Part shown: positions 1 through 6,171 of the stretch, one piece after another
How the letters are laid out: every line of letters begins with the position of its first letter
Numbering within the stretch: the stretch's first letter is position 1
Assembly: GCA_002733155.1 (NCBI GenBank)
Contig: NVUO01000009.1
Location: 15,310 to 21,480, forward strand
Reading direction: 5' to 3'
DNA from: Sulfurimonas sp.
GTDB lineage: Bacteria; Campylobacterota; Campylobacteria; Campylobacterales; Sulfurimonadaceae
DNA length: 6,171 nt
The notes under the pieces: model-generated
What the model was told of the DNA's origin: nothing
What the model saw: only the letters and a program-made list of their open reading frames with translations
Database searches by the model: none
Program-made: the position numbers and the translations under genes

Positions 1-2076
1 GTAAATATTGGTACACTTTGTCCAAAAGGTCTAAGCGAGCATCAACTTATAAACTCGCCTGAACGTGTAACTAAGCCTATGATGAAGACTAATGGTGTGC
101 TTTTAAATACTACTTGGGATATAGCATTCTCAAGAGTAGCTAATGAGTTTAAGCGTATTACAAAAGAACATGGTTCCAAGGCTATAGGTGTTATAGGTAC
201 TGGTCAACTTTTAACTGAAGAGTTTTATACACTTGGTAAGTTTGTACAACTTGGTCTTGGTACAAATAATTATGATGGAAATACAACTTTATGTATGTCA
301 TCAGCTGTAATGGGTTATAAACAATCCCTTGGTTCAGATGGTCCAGTTGGAGCTTATGAAGATTTTCAAGAAGCTAATACTATCTTACTTATTGGTGCAA
401 ATATCTCTGATAATCATCCTATTTTAAAACTTCATATAGCTAAAAATAAAAAGAAGCCAAAAATAATAGTTATAGATCCGCGTGCATCTAAAACATCTCA
501 AATGGCTGATTTATTTATACCAATCAAAGCTAGGACAGACTTAGCACTTTTTAACGGATTAGCTTACATAATTATAGAACAAGGTTGGGAAGATGAGGCT
601 TATATAAAGGCTAATACTAATGGTTATAAAGAATTAAAAAAACATCTTCAAAATTATCCACCTCAAGAGGTGGCAAATATTACGGGGATTAATGTAAAAA
701 CTTTATATGAAATCGCAAAAGAGTTTGTAGCACAGGATGCAGTTCTTTCAGCTTGGACTATGGGTGTTAACCAGTCATTTATGGGTACTGATACTGTGAG
801 TTCTATAATTAATTTACATCTACTTACTGGACAGATTGGTAAAAAGGGTGCTGGACCATTCTCTATAACTGGTCAGTGCAATGCTATGGGTACGCGTGAG
901 ACTGGTTTTACTTCATCTCTTCCAGGATATAGAAATTTCGGAGATGAAAAAGCCTTAATAGATTATGCTAGTATTGTAAATGTACCTGAGGATATTATTC
1001 CCCGTGAACGTGGATATAAATATGCTGATATTATAGATGCAATAGACCGCGGTGAGATAAAAGCGCTTTGGATAGTTGCAACAAATCCACTTGTAAGTTT
1101 TGTAAATCAAGAAAAGCTTCGTAAAACTCTGGCAAAATTGGATTTACTAGTAGTTCAAGATGCATTTATGTCTGATACAGCTGAAATAGCTGATATAGTG
1201 TTTTCAGCTGCAACATGGGGTGAGAAAGAGGGTGTATATACAAATTCCGAGAGACGTTGTAATAGAGCAAATAAAGCAGTTGAGCCATTAGGTGATACTA
1301 AAAGTGACTTCGATATTATCTTAGGTCTTGCAAATGAGTTTGATGGTGTAAGTGATATGTTATTTCCATCATGGACAAAACCTATAGATGCATTTAATGA
1401 ATGGAAAAAAGTATCTAAAGGTCAACTTTGTGACTACTCTGGTATAACTTATGAGTTATTAGAAAAAGAGGGTGGTATACAGTGGCCTTGTAATGAGGAG
1501 AATCCCTTAGGTACACCTAGGTTATATTCACGAGATATGCCTTTTACAACCAAAGATGAAAAAGCAAATCTTATTTCCGTAGATTGGTTCCCAATGGCAG
1601 AACCAGTCAATAAAGATTTTCCTGTTATTTTAAATACTGGACGTACAGTTGAGCAATGGCATACACGTACAAAGACACGCTCTATTGATATATTAAATGA
1701 TTTAGCACCTGAAGCATGGGTAGATATCAACCCTAAAGATGCAAAAGAGTTAAAAGTGAAGAGTGGAGATAGAATCTCCCTTTCATCTACCCGTGGAAGA
1801 GTTGAAGATGTAGTGGTTCGTGTAACTCAGAGTGTAGCTCCATCAAATATATTTGTACCGTTTCATTTTAATACACAATTAGTGAATTCTTTAACAGCAG
1901 ATAGTTTTTGTCCAAAGTCAGGTGAGCCAAATTTTAAGCAAACTGCTATTCAGATTCATTCAAAAGAGCTTCCAACTGGTTTAAAATTTCAAGAACAAGA
2001 GATTTCTGGGGCTATATCACATATACAGACAAAATATGAGGGTATAAAAGTTAAAGAAAAAGAGGAATCTGTTTAA
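1..2076 (+). CDS. nasA: Assimilatory nitrate reductase catalytic subunit (NasA/NarB type), 5' end missing
   Basis: Molybdopterin (bis-MGD) oxidoreductase predicted to reduce nitrate to nitrite in the cytoplasm for nitrogen assimilation. The frame is open from base 1, so the start lies upstream; 691 codons are visible. Counting from codon 1, LCPKG (Cys7, Lys9) is the last cysteine of the N-terminal 4Fe-4S site plus the conserved lysine beside the pterin. CMSSAV at codons 97-103 supplies Cys98, the expected Mo ligand, followed by the nitrate-reductase-like YEDF and HPIL blocks. GQCNAMGTRE (about 291-300) matches the substrate-channel region of NapA/NasA. The C-terminal molybdopterin-binding domain runs from about 540 to 652 (TGRTVEQWH, VPFHFN). 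Only the first three iron-sulfur cysteines and the N-terminus, roughly 40-50 residues, should be missing. No C-terminal [2Fe-2S] domain as in enteric NasA is present, so it resembles cyanobacterial ferredoxin-linked NarB. The adjoining nirA argues against periplasmic NapA or a formate dehydrogenase. Confidence 0.9.
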   Translation, partial: VNIGTLCPKGLSEHQLINSPERVTKPMMKTNGVLLNTTWDIAFSRVANEFKRITKEHGSKAIGVIGTGQLLTEEFYTLGKFVQLGLGTNNYDGNTTLCMSSAVMGYKQSLGSDGPVGAYEDFQEANTILLIGANISDNHPILKLHIAKNKKKPKIIVIDPRASKTSQMADLFIPIKARTDLALFNGLAYIIIEQGWEDEAYIKANTNGYKELKKHLQNYPPQEVANITGINVKTLYEIAKEFVAQDAVLSAWTMGVNQSFMGTDTVSSIINLHLLTGQIGKKGAGPFSITGQCNAMGTRETGFTSSLPGYRNFGDEKALIDYASIVNVPEDIIPRERGYKYADIIDAIDRGEIKALWIVATNPLVSFVNQEKLRKTLAKLDLLVVQDAFMSDTAEIADIVFSAATWGEKEGVYTNSERRCNRANKAVEPLGDTKSDFDIILGLANEFDGVSDMLFPSWTKPIDAFNEWKKVSKGQLCDYSGITYELLEKEGGIQWPCNEENPLGTPRLYSRDMPFTTKDEKANLISVDWFPMAEPVNKDFPVILNTGRTVEQWHTRTKTRSIDILNDLAPEAWVDINPKDAKELKVKSGDRISLSSTRGRVEDVVVRVTQSVAPSNIFVPFHFNTQLVNSLTADSFCPKSGEPNFKQTAIQIHSKELPTGLKFQEQEISGAISHIQTKYEGIKVKEKEESV

Positions 2077-2093
2077 AAAATAAGCAATTTTTT

Positions 2094-2122
2094 TTTTTAA
2101 AATGATTAAAAAATAGTATTAT
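2094..2122 (+). promoter_or_regulatory. Candidate sigma70-type promoter for nirA
   Basis: TATTAT at 2117-2122 matches the -10 consensus at five of six positions. A T-rich hexamer TTTTTA at 2094-2099 sits 17 bases upstream, and is the tail of an 11-T run at 2088-2098. T-rich sequence instead of a defined -35 is common in Campylobacterota promoters. Transcription would start near 2129, inside the inverted repeat described separately. In such AT-rich DNA a -10-like match can arise by chance, and nirA may also be read through from nasA. Confidence 0.35.
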
Positions 2123-2141
2123 ATTAATAATAATTAATATA
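2120..2141. promoter_or_regulatory. Perfect inverted repeat, candidate Crp/Fnr-family operator upstream of nirA
   Basis: Arms TATATTAAT (2120-2128) and ATTAATATA (2133-2141) are exact reverse complements around the 4-base centre AATA. The core is TTAAT-N4-ATTAA, the same 5-4-5 geometry as Crp/Fnr-family sites (Fnr: TTGAT-N4-ATCAA; Campylobacter NssR: TTAAC-N4-GTTAA). It overlaps the candidate -10 and abuts the ribosome binding site, a position that suits repression better than activation. The AT-rich background makes chance a real alternative. Confidence 0.4.
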
Positions 2142-2145
2142 GGAG
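2141..2145 (+). promoter_or_regulatory. Ribosome binding site of nirA
   Basis: AGGAG lies seven bases before the ATG at 2153. This strong Shine-Dalgarno match fixes the first ATG as the start, rather than the in-frame Met18. Confidence 0.8.
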
Positions 2146-2152
2146 CTTTAGC

Positions 2153-4060
2153 ATGGTAGAGTTAGAAAAAGCGTATGAAGCTAGAAGTAAAAAAATCAAT
2201 AAAATGGAAAAAATTAAAGAGCTTAAAAGTCCAAAAGAGGCTTTTGACGCTTTAGAAATGTATGCAAAAAATGGTTACGCCTCTATACCAAATGAAGATA
2301 AAACATATTTTTTAAAATGTTTTGGTATATTTGACAGACCAGCTACCCCTGAACGTTTTATGATTAGACTTCGTATACCTGGAGGTTTTTTAAATTCTAC
2401 TCAGGCTAGGGCTATTGGGGAATGTGCAAAAGACTTCGGTCAAGATTATATAGACCTAACTACTAGGGCTCAGGCTGAACTAAGATATATTAAAATCGAA
2501 GATATTCCAACTATATTTAAAAAACTATCTGAGGTTGGAATAGATTCTTATCAAACTGGGGTAGATAATTTTAGAAATATTTTAAACGATCCACTTGATG
2601 AGATGGGTTTTGATAATATTTTACCATCTCAAAAACTTTTATTAAAATTACAATCTTTATTTTTGCATAACCCAGAATGGATATCTGCACTACCAAGAAA
2701 GTTTAATACATCAATTTCTGGATCTATGTCAAATAGATGTAATGTATTTGGGCATGACTGTTGTTTTATATTGGCTCAAAAAGATGGTGTATATGGATAC
2801 AATATGTATCTTGGGGGTAAAGTTGGTAAGGTAGCCCAGAAGGCAAATATATTTTTAGCAAATGAAGATGAGGTAGTTAAAGCTTTTGAATCAATCACTG
2901 ATATCTTCAAAAGATATGGCTTTAGGGACAATAGAAATAAAAATCGTTTACACTTTTTAATAGAGGCTGTTGGAATGGATGTTATAGCTAAGTCAATTAG
3001 AGAAAATGCTGGTATTGATTTTGCGCCTGCTGGTGAGACTATGACAAAGATAGATTTTTATGATCCAGATCAGGGTAGGGTTCAACTTCGTGATGGCTCT
3101 TTTGCTGTACACGTAGTAGTGCCATCTGGTATATTTACTGGTAAGGCTTTGATAGATGTAGCTAAACATAGTGAAGTGTATGGAAATTCTGAGATAAGAT
3201 TAGATATTGAACAAAGTTTATACATAATGGGTGTTAAAGATACTTATAAGTTATTAGAAGAAGATTTTTTTAATACTTATAAAAATATAAATACACCATA
3301 TATGAACCATTTAATCGCTTGTGCGGGGACTGAACACTGCCCATATGGAGTTATAGAAAATAAAAACGATGCTATAAATATGGCTAAATATCTTGGTGAA
3401 AAAGTGCCACTAGATAATGCTATGGTTAGAATGTATTGGTCTGCTTGTGTAAAAGGTTGTGGTATTCATGGTTTAGCTGATATAGGTTTTGAGGGTTGTA
3501 AGACTAAAATAAACGGTAAACCAGCTGATGGTGTAAATATATCTCTTGGCGGTAAACTTATTAGTGAAGGTAAAGAAGGGCATGCAGTTATGAAGTTTGC
3601 TCCATTAAAGTATGCACCATATTATGTAGAAACTCTGATGTTAGAATACAAAAGATTAAAATTATCATCTGAGAGTTTTGAAAGTTTTCATGATAGAGTG
3701 CTTTCTTTATATACACTTGCGTATACTGGTTTCATCATGAAGCTTGGAGCCTATCTTAGAAGTAAAGATATAGATATGGAATTTGCTTTTTCTGATAATG
3801 TAAATACAGGTAAAAATGAGGAGTTTGAAGTTTTTGAACTTGGACGTAAACTTTATTATAAATTAGCTAAAAAAGAAGCATATAGCTCTTATAATCGTTT
3901 TACAAATGTACTTAAATCTGAGAGACCTACTGATATTAAAGAACTAGTGCCAAATATAGATGAAAATATAGCTTTAATGTTAGAAGAGATTTTAAATCAA
4001 GATGAGAGTAAACGTGCAGTTGTTTTTTCTCAATTAAATGATTATATTTCACTTTATTAA
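2153..4060 (+). CDS. nirA: Siroheme / 4Fe-4S assimilatory nitrite reductase (ferredoxin-type NirA)
   Basis: Predicted to reduce nitrite to ammonium with six electrons, probably from ferredoxin, completing the pathway begun by the upstream nitrate reductase. The two-fold family layout is visible: ferredoxin-like half domain at about residues 66-128, first catalytic half from about 135, second half-domain at about 310-375, then the metal site. Cys390 and Cys396 (C-x5-C) with Cys432 and Cys436 (C-x3-C) are the 4Fe-4S ligands; the last bridges to siroheme. Anion-binding residues are visible as Arg105 (LTTR), Arg141 (FRN), Lys183 and Asn185 (PRKFN). Plant nitrite reductase has Asn at the last position, E. 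coli sulfite reductase Lys, so nitrite is the better substrate call. The protein has 635 residues against about 510-590 in most relatives; the excess is a C-terminal region from about 516. No FAD or NADH domain is present, unlike NirB. Start fixed by AGGAG. Confidence 0.88.
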   Translation: MVELEKAYEARSKKINKMEKIKELKSPKEAFDALEMYAKNGYASIPNEDKTYFLKCFGIFDRPATPERFMIRLRIPGGFLNSTQARAIGECAKDFGQDYIDLTTRAQAELRYIKIEDIPTIFKKLSEVGIDSYQTGVDNFRNILNDPLDEMGFDNILPSQKLLLKLQSLFLHNPEWISALPRKFNTSISGSMSNRCNVFGHDCCFILAQKDGVYGYNMYLGGKVGKVAQKANIFLANEDEVVKAFESITDIFKRYGFRDNRNKNRLHFLIEAVGMDVIAKSIRENAGIDFAPAGETMTKIDFYDPDQGRVQLRDGSFAVHVVVPSGIFTGKALIDVAKHSEVYGNSEIRLDIEQSLYIMGVKDTYKLLEEDFFNTYKNINTPYMNHLIACAGTEHCPYGVIENKNDAINMAKYLGEKVPLDNAMVRMYWSACVKGCGIHGLADIGFEGCKTKINGKPADGVNISLGGKLISEGKEGHAVMKFAPLKYAPYYVETLMLEYKRLKLSSESFESFHDRVLSLYTLAYTGFIMKLGAYLRSKDIDMEFAFSDNVNTGKNEEFEVFELGRKLYYKLAKKEAYSSYNRFTNVLKSERPTDIKELVPNIDENIALMLEEILNQDESKRAVVFSQLNDYISLY

Positions 4061-4161
4061 AAAATAAAAAAAAGCCACTCAAAGGACACCTAAGTATTCT
4101 ATAATGTGGATAGTCAAAAAAATTTAAGTTAAATTACTTAGAATTTAAAGTGAGGTGTGAT
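4061..4161 (+). promoter_or_regulatory. Spacer with candidate promoter for the ADP-ribosylglycohydrolase gene
   Basis: A perfect TATAAT -10 box occupies 4100-4105, preceded by no recognisable -35, which is usual in Campylobacterota. Transcription from about 4112 would give a leader of roughly 50 bases. The spacer shows no hairpin followed by a T run, so nirA transcripts may also continue into this gene. No small gene or RNA is evident. Confidence 0.5.
4152..4155 (+). promoter_or_regulatory. Ribosome binding site that decides the start at 4162
   Basis: GAGG lies six bases before ATG 4162, ideal spacing. The in-frame GTG at 4150 overlaps this site and has no Shine-Dalgarno of its own, so starting there would wrongly add four residues. 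Confidence 0.75.
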
Positions 4162-5097
4162 ATGACTGATAAAATTAGAGCGGCAATTCTTGGTTCTTTT
4201 GTTGGGGATTCTATGGCTTTGGGTACACATTGGGTTTATGATCAAGATTTAATACTTAAAGAACATGGTAGAGTGGAAGGTTTATTAAGACCTACGATGG
4301 TAGAGTATCATTCAAAAAAAGCTTTAGGTGATTTTACTCATTATGGTGATCAGGCATATGAGTTATTATTAGATGTAAGTACACATGGTGAATTTAACTT
4401 AGACAGTTATGCAAGCCGTTTTCGTGCACTTTTTAAAGGTAATTATAATGGTTATGTTGATAAAGCTACACAAAGGACTTTAGACCTAATTACTGTATGT
4501 ACAGATTTTAATGAATGTAAATCGAATTCAACAGATTTAGGCGGTGTATCTAGAATGGCTCCTTTGTTATTATCTTATGCTAATGATATATCTTCATTAA
4601 AAGAATCAGTAGATTCTTTTGTGGCATATACACATGATGATGTAAAAGTTAAAGAGACTGCTGACTTTTTTGCTACACTTACGTATAAAATTTTACATGA
4701 TGGATTAAGTCCTAGTGATATCATTAAAAAACTAAAAGATACAGATAAATATCCACATATAAATCAAGATATAATAGATGGCTTAGATAGTGTAAGTGAA
4801 GATAGCCCCTTAGCTATAAAAAGATTAGGTATGTCATGTGATGTATCTGGTGCCTTAGCTTCAACTATACATTTGATTGTAAAATATGAAAATGATTTTA
4901 ATAAAGCAATTATAGAAAATGTTATGGCTGGCGGTGATTCAGCTGCACGTGGAATGTTAGTTGGAATGGTACTCGGTTCATATTTAGGTTTAGATTCTAT
5001 AAACAAAAGATGGCTTAGTGGTATGAAAAGATATGAAGATATCTTAGGTTTTATATCACAGACTAAACACTCACATTATTATGATGATGTAGCTTAG
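4162..5097 (+). CDS. ADP-ribosylglycohydrolase-fold protein, J1-crystallin-like branch
   Basis: A 311-residue protein of the ADP-ribosylglycohydrolase (DraG/ARH) superfamily, presumed cytoplasmic; no signal peptide or membrane segment is seen. Family landmarks in order: G-S-F-V-G-D at 11-16 followed by H23-W24, GDFTHYGDQ at 56-64, S130-R131, THDD at 157-160, and GGDSAARG at 257-264. In classical DraG/ARH enzymes two magnesium ions are held by a TDD-type motif near the N-terminus and a GGDTDT-type motif near the C-terminus. Here these read THYGD and GGDSAA, keeping only part of the acidic set. This fits the branch related to J1-crystallin and selenoprotein J, whose substrate is not settled. 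Hydrolysis of ADP-ribose from a protein or small molecule is possible but unproven. It follows nirA by about 100 bases with its own promoter candidate. Its 3' end overlaps the convergent response regulator gene by 4 bases. Confidence 0.8.
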   Translation: MTDKIRAAILGSFVGDSMALGTHWVYDQDLILKEHGRVEGLLRPTMVEYHSKKALGDFTHYGDQAYELLLDVSTHGEFNLDSYASRFRALFKGNYNGYVDKATQRTLDLITVCTDFNECKSNSTDLGGVSRMAPLLLSYANDISSLKESVDSFVAYTHDDVKVKETADFFATLTYKILHDGLSPSDIIKKLKDTDKYPHINQDIIDGLDSVSEDSPLAIKRLGMSCDVSGALASTIHLIVKYENDFNKAIIENVMAGGDSAARGMLVGMVLGSYLGLDSINKRWLSGMKRYEDILGFISQTKHSHYYDDVA

Positions 5098-5756
5098 AGC
5101 AGTTTATAACCCTTTGAAACAACATTTATAAGTTGTTTTAGGGGTAATTTTTGTCTTAGTTTTTTAACTAATGATTTTATTGCATCTTGGCTCATATAGT
5201 CATTTTTCCAAACCTCATATTCTATCTCAGAATAATAAACTATATAACCTCGCCTGCTTAATAATAATTCTAAAAATATACTTTCATGATTTGATAATTT
5301 TATACTTTTTTTCTTAAAAATAAGTTTTTTTGTACCAGAACAATAAAAAGAATTGTCTATTTTTTCCAACATTGTAAAGTGTTGAATCATAATATTATGT
5401 AATAAAGTGATTATCTCATTAGTTTGTAAAGACTTGTTAATATAGGCGGAAATATGTTTAGTTAAGAGTTTTAAAAGATCATTTTTACTTAATTCATCAC
5501 TTAGTAATATAATAGGAATTTGATTTTTAGTTTTTCGAATATAGAGTATTAAATCATAAGAATTATCTATATGATAATCAAGTACAAGTATGTCAAAATG
5601 CCTATCCTGAAAGCTTTGTATAGAATCGGCGATAGTTTGCACTTTAATAATTTTTTTAAAACATGAGCCTAGTTCTTTTAATAATTTTGTATTAGATGAG
5701 TTATCTTTTTGAACAAAAAGTAAAGAAAGATTTTGAGCCCTTATAAGAGTATTCAT
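5094..5756 (-). CDS. OmpR/PhoB-family response regulator with atypical receiver domain
   Basis: A 220-residue two-domain regulator. Residues about 10-120 form a receiver: Asp60 (ILVLDYHI) is the phosphoacceptor, Ser86 (IILLSD) replaces the switch Thr/Ser, and Lys108 (AYINK) is the conserved lysine. The usual acidic pair after beta strand 1 is missing: the aligned stretch is FVQKD, giving Gln16-Lys17 with Asp18 one place later. This may weaken magnesium-dependent phosphorylation. Residues about 150-220 are a winged-helix DNA-binding domain (LSNHESIFLELLL, W183, LRQKL, GYKLL at the C-terminus). ATG 5756 is the best start, but only a weak AAAGA precedes it. No histidine kinase is in the window, so partner and targets are unknown. 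It converges on the ADP-ribosylglycohydrolase gene and diverges from pyrH. Its DNA looks even more A/T-rich than its neighbours. Confidence 0.85.
   Translation of the reverse strand: MNTLIRAQNLSLLFVQKDNSSNTKLLKELGSCFKKIIKVQTIADSIQSFQDRHFDILVLDYHIDNSYDLILYIRKTKNQIPIILLSDELSKNDLLKLLTKHISAYINKSLQTNEIITLLHNIMIQHFTMLEKIDNSFYCSGTKKLIFKKKSIKLSNHESIFLELLLSRRGYIVYYSEIEYEVWKNDYMSQDAIKSLVKKLRQKLPLKQLINVVSKGYKLL
5109..5152 (+). terminator. Rho-independent terminator embedded in the convergent gene
   Basis: An imperfect hairpin begins 12 bases after the stop codon at 5097. AAACAAC (5117-5123) pairs with GTTGTTT (5132-5138) around an 8-base loop. The stem extends outward through a G-T wobble, a T-A pair, a second wobble and a single bulged T (5113) to ACCC (5109-5112) paired with GGGT (5142-5145). 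TTTTT follows at 5148-5152. The T run lies on the + side only, so it should end transcripts of the ADP-ribosylglycohydrolase gene. The whole structure lies within the last codons of the - strand response regulator. Confidence 0.62.
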
Positions 5757-5758
5757 AT

Positions 5759-5805
5759 AATAGTATCTTTATTTTTTATTTGCTTTATAGTTAGATAATA
5801 CTATT
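5759..5805. repeat. Spaced inverted repeat upstream of the response regulator gene
   Basis: AATAGTAT (5759-5766) and ATACTATT (5798-5805) are exact 8-bp reverse complements, 31 bases apart. They bracket the likely promoter and 5' leader of the response regulator gene. They could be paired half-sites for autoregulation, but the AT-rich context allows a chance match. Confidence 0.3.
5784..5789 (-). promoter_or_regulatory. Possible -10 box for the response regulator gene
   Basis: Read on the - strand this is TATAAA, about 27 bases upstream of the ATG at 5756. No -35 is recognisable, and TATTAT (- strand, 5795-5800) is an alternative. The choice between them is not supported by anything else in the sequence. 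Confidence 0.25.
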
Positions 5806-5855
5806 TTTAAAAGAATTACACAAGACTTCAAAGCAACATTAAAGACAATTTTTTA

Positions 5856-6171
<316 letters not shown>

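Noticed and set aside
1449..1730. Open frame of 93 codons on the - strand inside the nitrate reductase gene
   Set aside because: It lies entirely opposite a well-conserved protein, has no family resemblance, and is explained by codon bias of the sense gene.
2075..2098. Terminator between nasA and nirA
   Set aside because: An A-rich stretch can pair with the T run, but the 7-bp stem is made only of A-T pairs, too weak for an intrinsic terminator; read-through into nirA is more likely.
4121..4150. Short repeats (AATTTAA twice; TAAGT with ACTTA) in the leader before the ADP-ribosylglycohydrolase gene
   Set aside because: The copies are 5-7 bases of A/T-rich sequence, expected by chance here, and no stable structure or riboswitch-like fold is apparent.
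4150..4161. GTG start four codons upstream for the ADP-ribosylglycohydrolase gene
   Set aside because: The GTG overlaps the GAGG that is ideally placed for ATG 4162 and has no ribosome binding site of its own.
4764..5006. Open frame of 80 codons on the - strand inside the ADP-ribosylglycohydrolase gene
   Set aside because: It is antisense to conserved motifs of the real gene and its translation resembles no known protein.
4162..5097. Annotation as DraG, the nitrogenase-reactivating glycohydrolase
   Set aside because: The metal motifs differ from DraG, and no nitrogenase or DraT gene is in the window.

Overview
The window looks like ordinary chromosome from an AT-rich bacterium of the Campylobacterota, most like Sulfurimonas and its relatives. 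This rests on the A/T-rich codons, short AT-rich spacers with TATAAT boxes and no clear -35, and the character of the proteins. It is a judgement from protein recognition, not from a search. Five protein genes are visible, two of them cut by the window edges.

Left region (1-4060, + strand) is a nitrate assimilation module. The 3' part of a molybdopterin nitrate reductase gene (nasA/narB type) is followed after 76 bases by a complete siroheme / 4Fe-4S nitrite reductase gene (nirA type). Together they would take nitrate to nitrite (2 electrons) and nitrite to ammonium (6 electrons) in the cytoplasm. The nitrate reductase ends soon after its molybdopterin-binding domain, with no [2Fe-2S] tail, as in cyanobacterial ferredoxin-linked NarB. 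The nitrite reductase carries the Asn that separates nitrite from sulfite reductases, and a C-terminal extension of about 120 residues. The spacer between the genes holds an 11-T run, a candidate -10 box and a perfect 9-bp inverted repeat with a 4-base centre, resembling a Crp/Fnr-family site.

Middle region (4061-5152): a spacer with a perfect TATAAT leads into an ADP-ribosylglycohydrolase-fold gene of the J1-crystallin-like branch, whose expected metal-binding motifs are altered. Its probable Rho-independent terminator lies beyond its stop codon, inside the 3' coding end of the convergent next gene; the two genes overlap by 4 bases.

Right region (5094-6171): an OmpR/PhoB-type response regulator on the - strand has the phosphoacceptor Asp but lacks the usual acidic pair of the receiver. 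No partner kinase is in view. A 127-base divergent spacer separates it from the 5' part of pyrH (UMP kinase), a housekeeping gene. I see no tRNA, rRNA, CRISPR array, insertion sequence or phage gene. The most interesting items are the regulatory architecture upstream of nirA, the embedded terminator, and the two proteins with altered active sites.
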